From Verrucomicrobiota bacterium (lineage in GTDB: Bacteria > Verrucomicrobiota > Verrucomicrobiia > Chthoniobacterales > Terrimicrobiaceae), in NCBI GenBank assembly GCA_026398285.1, contig JAPLTI010000193.1:1-9472 (forward strand): a stretch of 9,472 bases of DNA, written 5' to 3'. Positions within the stretch are counted from its first letter, which is position 1. Each line of letters starts with the position of its first letter. Both the position numbers and the translations under genes were made by a program. Positions 1 through 5,894 of the stretch are shown piece by piece. The notes beneath the pieces are model-generated. The model did not search any database, had not been told where the DNA came from, and saw only the letters and a program-made list of their open reading frames with translations.

Positions 1-632
1 TTGCCTGGCCGTTGCCATTTTTGGACAACTACATCGCTTTCCCACTGCGCATGCTGATGTCGCATGCGGCGGTTTTTTCGTTGGATTTCATTGGTATCGA
101 TGTTGTTCGTAGCGGGACGGGTATTCTTTCGGCTCCGGAGCCGTTGTTGGGGATTCCGGCGGGGAAAAAGTTTGCGGTGGATGTGGCGGATCCGTGTTCT
201 GGCATTCGGTCGCTTTTTGCACTGATGATGGCGAGCGCGCTTTATGGCCATATGGCGTTGAAAAATTGGTGGCTGAAGTGGATTCTTTTTCTCTGCTCAG
301 CGCCGTTGGCGATTGCCGGAAATCTTGCGCGAATTCTTATGCTTACGATCGGCACGATTGTGTTTGGGCCGGATTTTGCTATTGGGAAAAATCCTCTCAC
401 CGACCCATCGTGGTTCCATATTATTGCCGGTTTGCTTGTCTTCGCCGTGGCCATAGGCGGTATGGTTGGGATTGCGAAGATTTTGGCGGATTTTTCAAGC
501 ATCCGTGCTTGGGTTGTAATGTCGCTTCGATCGCTGCGTGCTTCTGCGCGACCCGCACATGCCCCGTCTGGACTTCGTCCGCCGCCGCCGCCTGCTGATC
601 CGAGCCGGAAGAAGACGGAGGAGGATTATTGA
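1..632 (+). CDS. xrt: Exosortase/archaeosortase family protein, C-terminal part (5' end outside window)
   Basis: Integral-membrane cysteine transpeptidase family that processes C-terminally tagged (PEP-CTERM-like) exported proteins. Numbering from the TTG at base 12, the family's catalytic triad is visible: Cys62 in DPCSGIRSL, Arg107 in AGNLARIL, and His136 in WFHIIAG. These lie in hydrophobic segments at about 66-82, 88-117 and 135-158. The reading frame stays open to the window edge, with codons Ala-Trp-Pro before the TTG. The known family is longer, with further N-terminal membrane helices. I therefore treat the gene as truncated by the window and TTG12 as an internal Leu codon. After the last helix comes an unusual polar tail of about 45 residues, rich in Arg and Pro with a run of five prolines, ending in charged residues. 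No EpsI domain follows. A probable terminator lies 45 bases downstream. The exosortase subtype and substrates cannot be told from this fragment. Confidence 0.88.
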   Translation, partial: AWPLPFLDNYIAFPLRMLMSHAAVFSLDFIGIDVVRSGTGILSAPEPLLGIPAGKKFAVDVADPCSGIRSLFALMMASALYGHMALKNWWLKWILFLCSAPLAIAGNLARILMLTIGTIVFGPDFAIGKNPLTDPSWFHIIAGLLVFAVAIGGMVGIAKILADFSSIRAWVVMSLRSLRASARPAHAPSGLRPPPPPADPSRKKTEEDY

Positions 633-677
633 GTTTGCGGGTGGTTTGTTGACGAAGGCGGCACGGAGGCCGTGCTC

Positions 678-710
678 AAGGGCTATCGCGTGTTGCGTGG
701 CCCTTTTTTT
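678..710 (+). terminator. Probable rho-independent terminator of the exosortase gene
   Basis: AAGGGC (678-683) can pair with GCCCTT (700-705), with a possible inner CGC/GCG pairing, and the stem runs directly into a tract of T ending at 710. A second small hairpin, GCACGG-AGG-CCGTGC, sits just upstream at 661-675. The position, 45 bases after the exosortase stop, fits transcription termination. The stem is short, so efficiency is uncertain. Confidence 0.5.
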
Positions 711-714
711 GTTT

Positions 715-832
715 CGGGCGCTGAGGCCGACGGGGACGTCGGCGTTCCGGGGTGGGCGGGCAGTGTGATATGGACGCGGCAACGCGATTGCCTTGCGCTA
801 CATTCTTGGGCCATGCCGGAGGATGGCCCTCC
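715..832 (+). repeat. Dispersed intergenic repeat, copy 1 (upstream of the ATPase gene)
   Basis: This stretch matches 2101-2215 in the same orientation. The first 36 bases (715-750) differ from copy 2 at one position only. A variable middle follows, and then a strongly conserved right part from about 788 to 832. It contains two hairpins: GCCGACG (726-732) pairs with CGTCGGC (737-743) around a GGGA loop, and GGGCCAT (808-814) pairs with ATGGCCC (823-829) around eight bases. No credible reading frame lies in it. It resembles a REP- or MITE-like intergenic element; whether it occurs elsewhere in the genome cannot be seen here. Confidence 0.8.
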
Positions 833-905
833 AAAGGTCGATGGGAAGAAAAATTACTAAAAGTAAAATATATTTGCTTTTGGAATTACTATACGCTAAT
901 GGACA
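833..905 (+). promoter_or_regulatory. AT-rich leader ahead of the ATPase gene, possible promoter zone
   Basis: The stretch between the repeat and the ATPase start is markedly AT-rich compared with its surroundings. TACTAT at 887-892 is a 4-of-6 match to a -10 hexamer, but I see no convincing -35 box at the usual spacing. No Shine-Dalgarno sequence precedes the start. The rest of the 633-905 intergenic gap holds the terminator and repeat copy 1. Confidence 0.25.
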
Positions 906-908
906 TTG

Positions 909-2057
909 ATGGTATCTCGACCGATTTGGATAAATTGCATTGAACAGTGCTGGCGGGAGCGTCCGATCATTTGGCTCACGGCGCCGAGGCGGGTGGGAAA
1001 GACAACTCTGGCGAAGTCGCTGCCGGAGGCGATTTATATCGATTGTGAATTGCCCTCGCAGCGGCGGGATGTGGAAGATTGCGAGAACTTTTTGCGACGC
1101 CATGCGGGTCGACGGATCGTGCTTGACGAGATTCACCGGATCGAGGATCCGAGCAATCTGCTGAAATTAGCAGCCGATCATTTTCCGGGCACCCAGGTCT
1201 TGGCGACAGGCTCTTCCACGCTATCCGCCAGCGCAAGATTTCGCGATACGCTGACTGGGCGGAAACGATCTCTGCACCTGCAGCCCGTTCTGGCCACGGA
1301 AATCCCGCTTTTCGATGCCAATCTTGAAAAGCGACTGCTCCATGGAGGCTTGCCGGAGCAATTGCTTGCAGCCAGCCCGAGCGAGGCCGACTTCAGCGAG
1401 TGGATGGAAGCGTATTGGGCCCGCGACATCCTCGAGCTTTTCGCTGTTGGCAAGCGACACGCTTTTTTAAAATTTCTCGAGCTACTCTGGCTCCAAAGTG
1501 GCGGCCTATGTGAATTGAGTCATCTCGCGACACCATGCCAAGTGAGTCGCCAAACTTTAGCCAACTACCTTGATATCCTCAATGCGACGGGGGTCATTCG
1601 CGTGATCCGGCCCTTCGCTAAAAACCCGACGCGCGAGATTTTGGCCATGCCGAAAGTCTATGCGTTTGACACAGGCTTCGTCTGCCATGTGCGTGGCGTG
1701 GACAGTCTTCGCCCAGACGATATGGGCACCCTGTGGGAGCATCTTGTTCTGGATTCCCTCCATTTTCATATGCTTCCCGAGGAAATTCATTATTGGCGCG
1801 ACAAACAGAAGCACGAAGTCGATTTTGTGTGGGCGCCCCGAAAGGGCCAACCTGTTGCCATCCAATGCAAATGGCGCGCTGCCGCTTGTGACCCCGGTGA
1901 TTTTAAGCCTTTTACAAACATTTATCCGAATGCCGCACTATGGGTCATTGCCGCCGATCGCACGAGCTGGATAACTCGAACACACAAGAGCCAACCTTAC
2001 ATAGAGACTGGTCTCGATAGCCTCAAGGAACTCATAATAAAGCACTTGGAAGCGTAA
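909..2057 (+). CDS. ATP-binding protein, AAA_14 ATPase with C-terminal DUF4143 domain
   Basis: Predicted soluble P-loop ATPase of the widespread AAA_14/DUF4143 family, whose cellular role is largely unknown. Counting from ATG909 (382 residues), the Walker A motif APRRVGKT is at about 25-32 and the Walker B region RIVLDEIHR at about 69-77. A sensor-1-like ATGSST follows. A winged-helix-like region lies at about 200-235 (CQVSRQTLANYLDIL). The C-terminal third contains EVDFVW followed by AIQCKW, which matches the acidic-then-(E/Q)xK layout of PD-(D/E)XK nuclease-like folds seen in DUF4143 proteins. The length is typical of the family. A TTG at 906 is the only other in-frame start, because a stop codon lies at 897-899; ATG909 is preferred. 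No Shine-Dalgarno is evident. The gene stands alone between two direct repeat copies and shares no operon with its neighbours. It could be a genome-defence or toxin-like accessory gene, but nothing here shows that. Confidence 0.88.
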   Translation: MVSRPIWINCIEQCWRERPIIWLTAPRRVGKTTLAKSLPEAIYIDCELPSQRRDVEDCENFLRRHAGRRIVLDEIHRIEDPSNLLKLAADHFPGTQVLATGSSTLSASARFRDTLTGRKRSLHLQPVLATEIPLFDANLEKRLLHGGLPEQLLAASPSEADFSEWMEAYWARDILELFAVGKRHAFLKFLELLWLQSGGLCELSHLATPCQVSRQTLANYLDILNATGVIRVIRPFAKNPTREILAMPKVYAFDTGFVCHVRGVDSLRPDDMGTLWEHLVLDSLHFHMLPEEIHYWRDKQKHEVDFVWAPRKGQPVAIQCKWRAAACDPGDFKPFTNIYPNAALWVIAADRTSWITRTHKSQPYIETGLDSLKELIIKHLEA

Positions 2058-2100
2058 ATCCCGTTACGTCGAGGATAAAATTGCCACTTACGTCTTGTTG

Positions 2101-2215
2101 CGGGCGCTGAGGCCGACGGCGACGTCGGCGTTCCGGATAAGGGCCGTGTGATGGGGACGGGGCAGGGAGGTTGCCTTGCGCTACAATCTTGGGCCATGCC
2201 GGAGGACGGCCCTCC
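2101..2215 (+). repeat. Dispersed intergenic repeat, copy 2 (between the ATPase gene and coxB)
   Basis: Direct repeat of 715-832. Bases 2101-2136 match copy 1 with one mismatch, and the right part matches closely from about 2171 to 2215. Hairpin 1 is GCCGACG (2112-2118) with CGTCGGC (2123-2129) around a GCGA loop. Hairpin 2 is GGGCCAT (2191-2197) with ACGGCCC (2206-2212); here one A-C mismatch on the + strand becomes a G-U wobble in RNA read from the - strand. It lies between convergent genes, 19 bases beyond the coxB stop, so it could act as the 3' end structure of the respiratory operon. There is no T-tract, so a classical terminator is not shown. The remaining bases of the 2058-2234 gap hold nothing else I recognise apart from a short tandem duplication at 2214-2239. 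Confidence 0.8.
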
Positions 2216-2239
2216 CAGATTTAGAAGCCCAGATTTAGA
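2214..2239. repeat. Short tandem duplication (14-bp unit) overlapping the coxB stop codon
   Basis: CCCAGATTTAGA occurs at 2214-2225 and again at 2228-2239, so a 14-base unit is present almost twice. The second copy includes the coxB stop codon (2235-2237 on the - strand). The first begins inside the right edge of repeat copy 2. It looks like a replication-slippage or insertion scar. Confidence 0.7.
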
Positions 2240-3068
2240 GGGCGGCGGCGGCTTCTTTGGCTGCGGCGGCTTTGCCGGCATACCATTTTTCGTATTCCTC
2301 GACGGGGACGACTCGGATTTTGGCCTTCATGTTGTAGTGGCCGGTGCCGCAGAGTTGGCTGCAGGCGAGTTCGAGTTCCGCTGGGCGGGTGGTGGTGAAT
2401 TGCATCCACTTGATGGTGCGGCCGGGGACGGCGTCTTGGTAGAGGCGGAAGGATGGGACGTAGAAGGAGTGGATCACATCGCGGGAGCGAAGGAGGACAT
2501 GGATGGGTTTGCCGACGGGGATGACGAGTTCGGTAGAGGTGAAGTCGTCCTTTCCTGCTGGGTCTGCGGGATCGACGCCGAATTTGTTCTCGATGCTGAA
2601 GCGCTTCACATCGCCTTCTCCGAGTTGGCCATCAGCTCCGGCATAGCGCAAATCCCAGCCGAACTGGTAACTCACGATGTCTACGGTAATGGCATCCGGA
2701 GCGATAGGCGACTCGGTGAGTTCATACCAGATGCGGTTAGACCAGACGGCAAGGAGGAGGAAGACGGCTGTGGGGATGATAGTCCACCAGAATTCGAGAG
2801 TGTTGTTGCCGTGGCTGTAGTGGGCCTTGTGACCTGGGCGGCGGCGGTAGCGGACGAGGTAGATGATGTAGACCGACTGGGTCAGAATAAATACCGCCAG
2901 CGTGAGAAAGAAGATGAAATTAAGGAGGTAGTCGATTTTTTCGCCGCCCACGGTGATATTTGGCGGTGCCCAGAAAAGATTGGAGGTGCGTTGCTCGGCG
3001 TGGGCGGAGAGGTTTCCGCCGACGAGCAGGAGTGCGGTGATGGAAAGGATTCGCAGCAGGAAGTTCAT
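2235..3068 (-). CDS. coxB: Cytochrome c oxidase subunit II, CuA type (CoxB)
   Basis: Subunit II of haem-copper oxidases accepts electrons from cytochrome c at a binuclear CuA centre outside the cytoplasmic membrane. Seen here: a signal-peptide-like start (about 1-25, ending SAHAEQ), two membrane helices (about 46-72 and 92-112) joined by a HYSHGNNTLEFWW linker, and a cupredoxin domain. CuA ligands are complete: His200 (DVIHSF), Cys236, Cys240, His244 and Met247 in CSQLCGTGHYNM. Gln238 replaces the more common Glu, which contributes only a backbone carbonyl. An insertion around 161-176 (FGVDPADPAGKDD) is, from memory, typical of CoxB proteins associated with ACIII. There is no fused cytochrome c domain. 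The C terminus is Ala/Lys-rich. It is the last gene of the operon, 12 bases after the cytochrome c gene, with no clear ribosome binding site. Normally coxA follows; here it does not. Confidence 0.95.
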   Translation of the reverse strand: MNFLLRILSITALLLVGGNLSAHAEQRTSNLFWAPPNITVGGEKIDYLLNFIFFLTLAVFILTQSVYIIYLVRYRRRPGHKAHYSHGNNTLEFWWTIIPTAVFLLLAVWSNRIWYELTESPIAPDAITVDIVSYQFGWDLRYAGADGQLGEGDVKRFSIENKFGVDPADPAGKDDFTSTELVIPVGKPIHVLLRSRDVIHSFYVPSFRLYQDAVPGRTIKWMQFTTTRPAELELACSQLCGTGHYNMKAKIRVVPVEEYEKWYAGKAAAAKEAAAAL

Positions 3069-3080
3069 AGTCGGGTCAAA

Positions 3081-3803
3081 TCAGGCGGCGGGCGGTGCGG
3101 CAGGGGCCGGTGCGGCGGGTGCAGCAGGGGCGGCACCTCCTGCGGGAATTGTCTCTGCGGGAATAGCTTTAAGTTCTTTTTGTGTCCAAGGATCTTTGCG
3201 GTCGCCACTGGCGGCGCGGACTGTCTTGACATAGTCGGCGGTGATCGGCACAGCTGCATTGCCCCACTCGGAGCGGATGTAGGTGAGGATCGCTGCAATC
3301 TGGTCGTCTTTAAGCTGCGACCATGGTGGCATGGCGTTGTTGTAGGTGTTACCCTTGACTTGCACAGGCCCTTGCATGCCAGCGAGAAGGATTTTGACGA
3401 GGTGGTTATCACCCACCCAAGCTCCACCAACGACCCATTCACTGGCTACGAGGGGCGGGAATTGTCCGGCGACGCCCATGCCGGAGCCTTGGTGGCAGAC
3501 GGCACAGTTTTGGCTGAAGAGGCGTTTCCCGATAACTTTGGGATCGGGGGCGACGGCTGGACCCCCACTTCCACCGCCGCTCCAAGAGACGAGTGAGGGA
3601 TTGTAAACATTGGCTTGGAACCCGCCGCTGTTAAGAGCCAAGTGGATGCCGGCCCAGAAAATGATGACGGCTGAAAGGATGATCAGCCAAAAGGGCACCG
3701 GAGCGCGTTTTTCCGATGGCTCAGGTCCCTCGCGGAGGACGGGAGCGTTTGGTGCCGGGCTTTCGCCGTTGGGTGGCTCGTTCGATGGCGTATGAGAAGT
3801 CAC
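3081..3803 (-). CDS. Membrane-anchored monohaem cytochrome c
   Basis: Electron-transfer cytochrome of 240 residues. An acidic, proline-rich N-terminal segment of about 36 residues should be cytoplasmic and is followed by one membrane helix (about 37-57). The periplasmic cytochrome c domain has one haem site, Cys100-x-x-Cys103-His104 (CAVCH), and a likely axial Met158 in NNAMPPW. A flexible Ala/Pro/Gly tail occupies roughly the last 25 residues. The start is GTG, since no other start codon lies before the membrane helix. It begins 4 bases after the CcoO-like stop and is followed 12 bases later by coxB. Its position after ccoN and ccoO is where ccoP usually sits, but it has one haem site instead of CcoP's two, so I do not call it CcoP. 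The likely role is a relay between the ACIII cytochromes and CuA. Confidence 0.9.
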   Translation of the reverse strand: MTSHTPSNEPPNGESPAPNAPVLREGPEPSEKRAPVPFWLIILSAVIIFWAGIHLALNSGGFQANVYNPSLVSWSGGGSGGPAVAPDPKVIGKRLFSQNCAVCHQGSGMGVAGQFPPLVASEWVVGGAWVGDNHLVKILLAGMQGPVQVKGNTYNNAMPPWSQLKDDQIAAILTYIRSEWGNAAVPITADYVKTVRAASGDRKDPWTQKELKAIPAETIPAGGAAPAAPAAPAPAAPPAA

Positions 3804-3807
3804 GGTT

Positions 3808-4437
3808 TTACTTGGCGGTAGGCTCCGGGGATTCCGGCAGCGGGTAATTTTGGTTCAGGGAAAGCAGGTAGGCGACAAGGGCTTCGGCCTGCTGGGTCGG
3901 AACAACTTCGTAGCCGGGCTTCGGGGCGCGGGAGCCGGTGAGACCTTGGATGGCATGAGCGGAGGGCTGACTCACGATTTTGCGATATTCGTAGAGGTAG
4001 CTGTAGGATGGCATGTTCGACCATGGGGTTACGCTCGTGGGTGAATAGAGGTGGCGGTGAATCGCGGCGGCATCAGTCTGCCGTGCGCCGTAGTTTGAGA
4101 GATCCTGACCGATCCGATATTCGCCGAGGAACGGGGTGTGCTCACGGATCTCATCACGCGGAACAGTCTGGCGTTTGCCAAGTTGCTTGGCGATGTCGGT
4201 GCTGAAGGGATCCGGGCGCACTTGTTGGGTGTGGCACTCCATGCAACCGTTCGCGGCGTAGACTTTTTGTCCGGCAATGGCCAGGCCGGAGACTGTCGGC
4301 GGGTTGACTCCGCCAGTCTCTTCATTTGGAAGAGGCTGCATTTGGCCGAGGTTGGCGACGGGATAGGCGACAAGACCGACCCATGCTGAGCCGAATGTGA
4401 GAAAAATGCCTGTGAAGAGAAGTGTGAGTTTGTTCAT
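3808..4437 (-). CDS. ccoO: cbb3-type cytochrome c oxidase subunit II (CcoO-like monohaem cytochrome)
   Basis: CcoO is the membrane-anchored monohaem cytochrome c of cbb3 oxidases and passes electrons to CcoN. This 209-residue protein has an N-terminal membrane helix (about 4-24). Its haem motif is Cys65-x-x-Cys68-His69 (GCMECHTQQVRP), in which the CHxQ and RP residues are CcoO hallmarks. It also has the family's YRIGQDLSNYG stretch and the axial-Met motif SNMPSY (Met142), preceded by HRHLYSP. Length matches CcoO (about 200). The ATG overlaps the upstream stop codon by four bases (ATGA), implying translational coupling with the CcoN-like gene. Haem and axial ligands are intact, unlike those of its presumed partner CcoN, so it may serve as an electron relay instead of feeding a haem b/b3 site. 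Confidence 0.93.
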   Translation of the reverse strand: MNKLTLLFTGIFLTFGSAWVGLVAYPVANLGQMQPLPNEETGGVNPPTVSGLAIAGQKVYAANGCMECHTQQVRPDPFSTDIAKQLGKRQTVPRDEIREHTPFLGEYRIGQDLSNYGARQTDAAAIHRHLYSPTSVTPWSNMPSYSYLYEYRKIVSQPSAHAIQGLTGSRAPKPGYEVVPTQQAEALVAYLLSLNQNYPLPESPEPTAK

Positions 4438-5894
4438 ACCGCGACGGGCTCTTGAGAATTTTCTTCGCGCACAGCGATGAGTGCGGGTGCTGTGCCGGGG
4501 CGACGGAGCGACCAGTGGAGGCCGGCGAATACGAGGGCGAAAGCGAGGTTGGCGCAGACAATCAGCAAGGCGGCCAGCGCTGCAACAAATCTAAACGGGA
4601 AAATGAAATCCATGGAACTGCGGAAGGTGACTCCGATATCGTGGAGAGCGAAGCCTTGGATGAGGCCACCGAGAATGAGGACGGAGACGGCGAGGAGGAC
4701 GCCAGTCGTGGCAAGCCAGAAGTGCCAAGATATGAGGCACGATGAAGGCCATTCCTTGCCGGTGAGGCGAGGCACAATGTAATAGATCGCGCCAAATGCC
4801 GTCATGCTGAAGAAGCCGTAGTAACCGAGCAAGTTCAGGGCGCGCGTGATGTCCGAAAAATTTGTCACAGAGCTTACGGCAGGCAAGGAGTTGATGGCGG
4901 TAAACACCCAAGTGAAAACGAGCATCGAAACACCTGTTATCGTGAATCGAAGCGCGGGACTCCAACTCATTGCCGCGTAGTGGCCATCCAGCGTGAAGTG
5001 GAGATTCAGGGCGACGGCAAGTGCTGGAATAATCATCATGACGCTGGCTGCAACTCCCACGCTAACCATCCAAGCGGGAAGAGGACCACCAATGAGGCGA
5101 CTGGTTCCCGACCAAGCACCGAAGAGAAGGAGTGACCAGAATGCGACAAGGCTCAGGTGATTGCTATTGATCTGGCGACCAACGGCTTTCGGGATGAGAT
5201 AAAATGCAGCCGCCAATCCCATAGGGGCGAGCCAGAGGTTGAAGAAGCCACCGGCGAACCAAGCGGCGATGGCGGGTTGGGCGCTGGCTTGGATGGGATT
5301 CCAGACGAGAAGTTGGCTGGCTGTGGCGTAAAGCCAGGGGAACGAGAAGAACCCGGCCACCAAGAACCACTGGGAGACATAGAGCGGTCCGGACTTGCGG
5401 TGGTTGAAAGTAACAATGGCCCAGACTGCGATCAAAATAAAGGCCAACAAGAGGATGTGGGTCGCGTAGCCTGGGAAATTGAGATGCGAGATCGAGGTGT
5501 TGTCACCAACAAATATGCCTGCCACTCCGACAAATGTGCCGATGTTCCAAATAATTCCTGCGGCCAGAAGGCTCTTGTAGCGAGCGAGCTCCACACGGCA
5601 GAGACGCGCGGTGAGCCAGAGACCAATGCCGATCGCAGCGGGTGTGGCCCAGCCGAAGGCCAGCGCATTTACGGAGACAACGCTGGTGCGGCCGTAAGTG
5701 AGGAGAGCGCATCCATCGAGGAAGCAGGGCCATACGAGTTTGATGGCGCTGATCAGTTCAAAGACGGAGCCAAAGAGCAACCAGAAGATGGCTGTGCCGA
5801 AGAATAGAATGACCGGAGCGGCGACTGAGGAGTCGATGGTCGCGCGTTCGGCGCTGTTAAGAGTGTCCGGCTGGCTGGACTGGTCGTTACTCAT
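4434..5894 (-). CDS. ccoN: CcoN homologue (cbb3-type oxidase subunit I) lacking all haem and copper ligands
   Basis: Polytopic membrane protein of 486 residues with about 12 hydrophobic segments, homologous along its whole length to CcoN, the oxygen-reducing subunit of cbb3 oxidases. Shared landmarks include YGR at 67-69, NALAF at 76-80, YLIPK at 232-236, AFGAIYYIVPRLTGKE at 366-381 and HFWLAT at 391-396. By gap-free local comparison with remembered Pseudomonas CcoN, the low-spin haem ligand in helix II is Ser74. The CuB histidines are Gly215, Ser265 and Arg266, the active-site Tyr is Gly259, and the helix X HxH pair is Leu353/Leu355. No cofactor-binding site therefore remains. The frame is intact, overlapping its neighbours by 4 bases at each end, so this is not a decayed pseudogene. 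It probably acts as a structural scaffold for CcoO and other subunits; that is inference. Automatic annotation would call it an ordinary CcoN. Confidence 0.9.
   Translation of the reverse strand: MSNDQSSQPDTLNSAERATIDSSVAAPVILFFGTAIFWLLFGSVFELISAIKLVWPCFLDGCALLTYGRTSVVSVNALAFGWATPAAIGIGLWLTARLCRVELARYKSLLAAGIIWNIGTFVGVAGIFVGDNTSISHLNFPGYATHILLLAFILIAVWAIVTFNHRKSGPLYVSQWFLVAGFFSFPWLYATASQLLVWNPIQASAQPAIAAWFAGGFFNLWLAPMGLAAAFYLIPKAVGRQINSNHLSLVAFWSLLLFGAWSGTSRLIGGPLPAWMVSVGVAASVMMIIPALAVALNLHFTLDGHYAAMSWSPALRFTITGVSMLVFTWVFTAINSLPAVSSVTNFSDITRALNLLGYYGFFSMTAFGAIYYIVPRLTGKEWPSSCLISWHFWLATTGVLLAVSVLILGGLIQGFALHDIGVTFRSSMDFIFPFRFVAALAALLIVCANLAFALVFAGLHWSLRRPGTAPALIAVREENSQEPVAV

Noticed and set aside
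12..632. Exosortase starting at TTG12
   Set aside because: The frame continues upstream to the edge and the family's N-terminal helices would be missing. The TTG is more likely an internal Leu codon.
538..768. Small + strand frame crossing the exosortase end and repeat copy 1
   Set aside because: Its C-terminal part is just the translated repeat, its start lies inside the exosortase gene, and it spans the likely terminator.
715..2215. Composite transposon or IS pair
   Set aside because: No transposase, terminal inverted repeats or target-site duplication flank the unit. The repeats are only about 117 bp and non-coding.
2148..3596. 482-codon open frame on the + strand
   Set aside because: It lies antisense to coxB and the cytochrome c gene, both of which have full motifs and proper operon spacing. 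Its translation is acidic low-complexity (Gly/Asp/Glu/Val-rich), typical of a GC-rich shadow frame.
3081..3803. Calling the monohaem cytochrome CcoP
   Set aside because: Only one CxxCH is present, and CcoP has two. Position alone is not enough.
5157..5807. 216-codon open frame on the + strand
   Set aside because: Antisense to the CcoN-like gene. It is hydrophilic, has no recognisable domain, and its codon pattern mirrors the membrane protein on the other strand.
4434..5894. CcoN-like gene as a pseudogene
   Set aside because: There is no frameshift or premature stop. The fold landmarks are kept and the gene is coupled by overlaps to both neighbours. Loss of all ligands with a preserved frame fits altered function better than decay.
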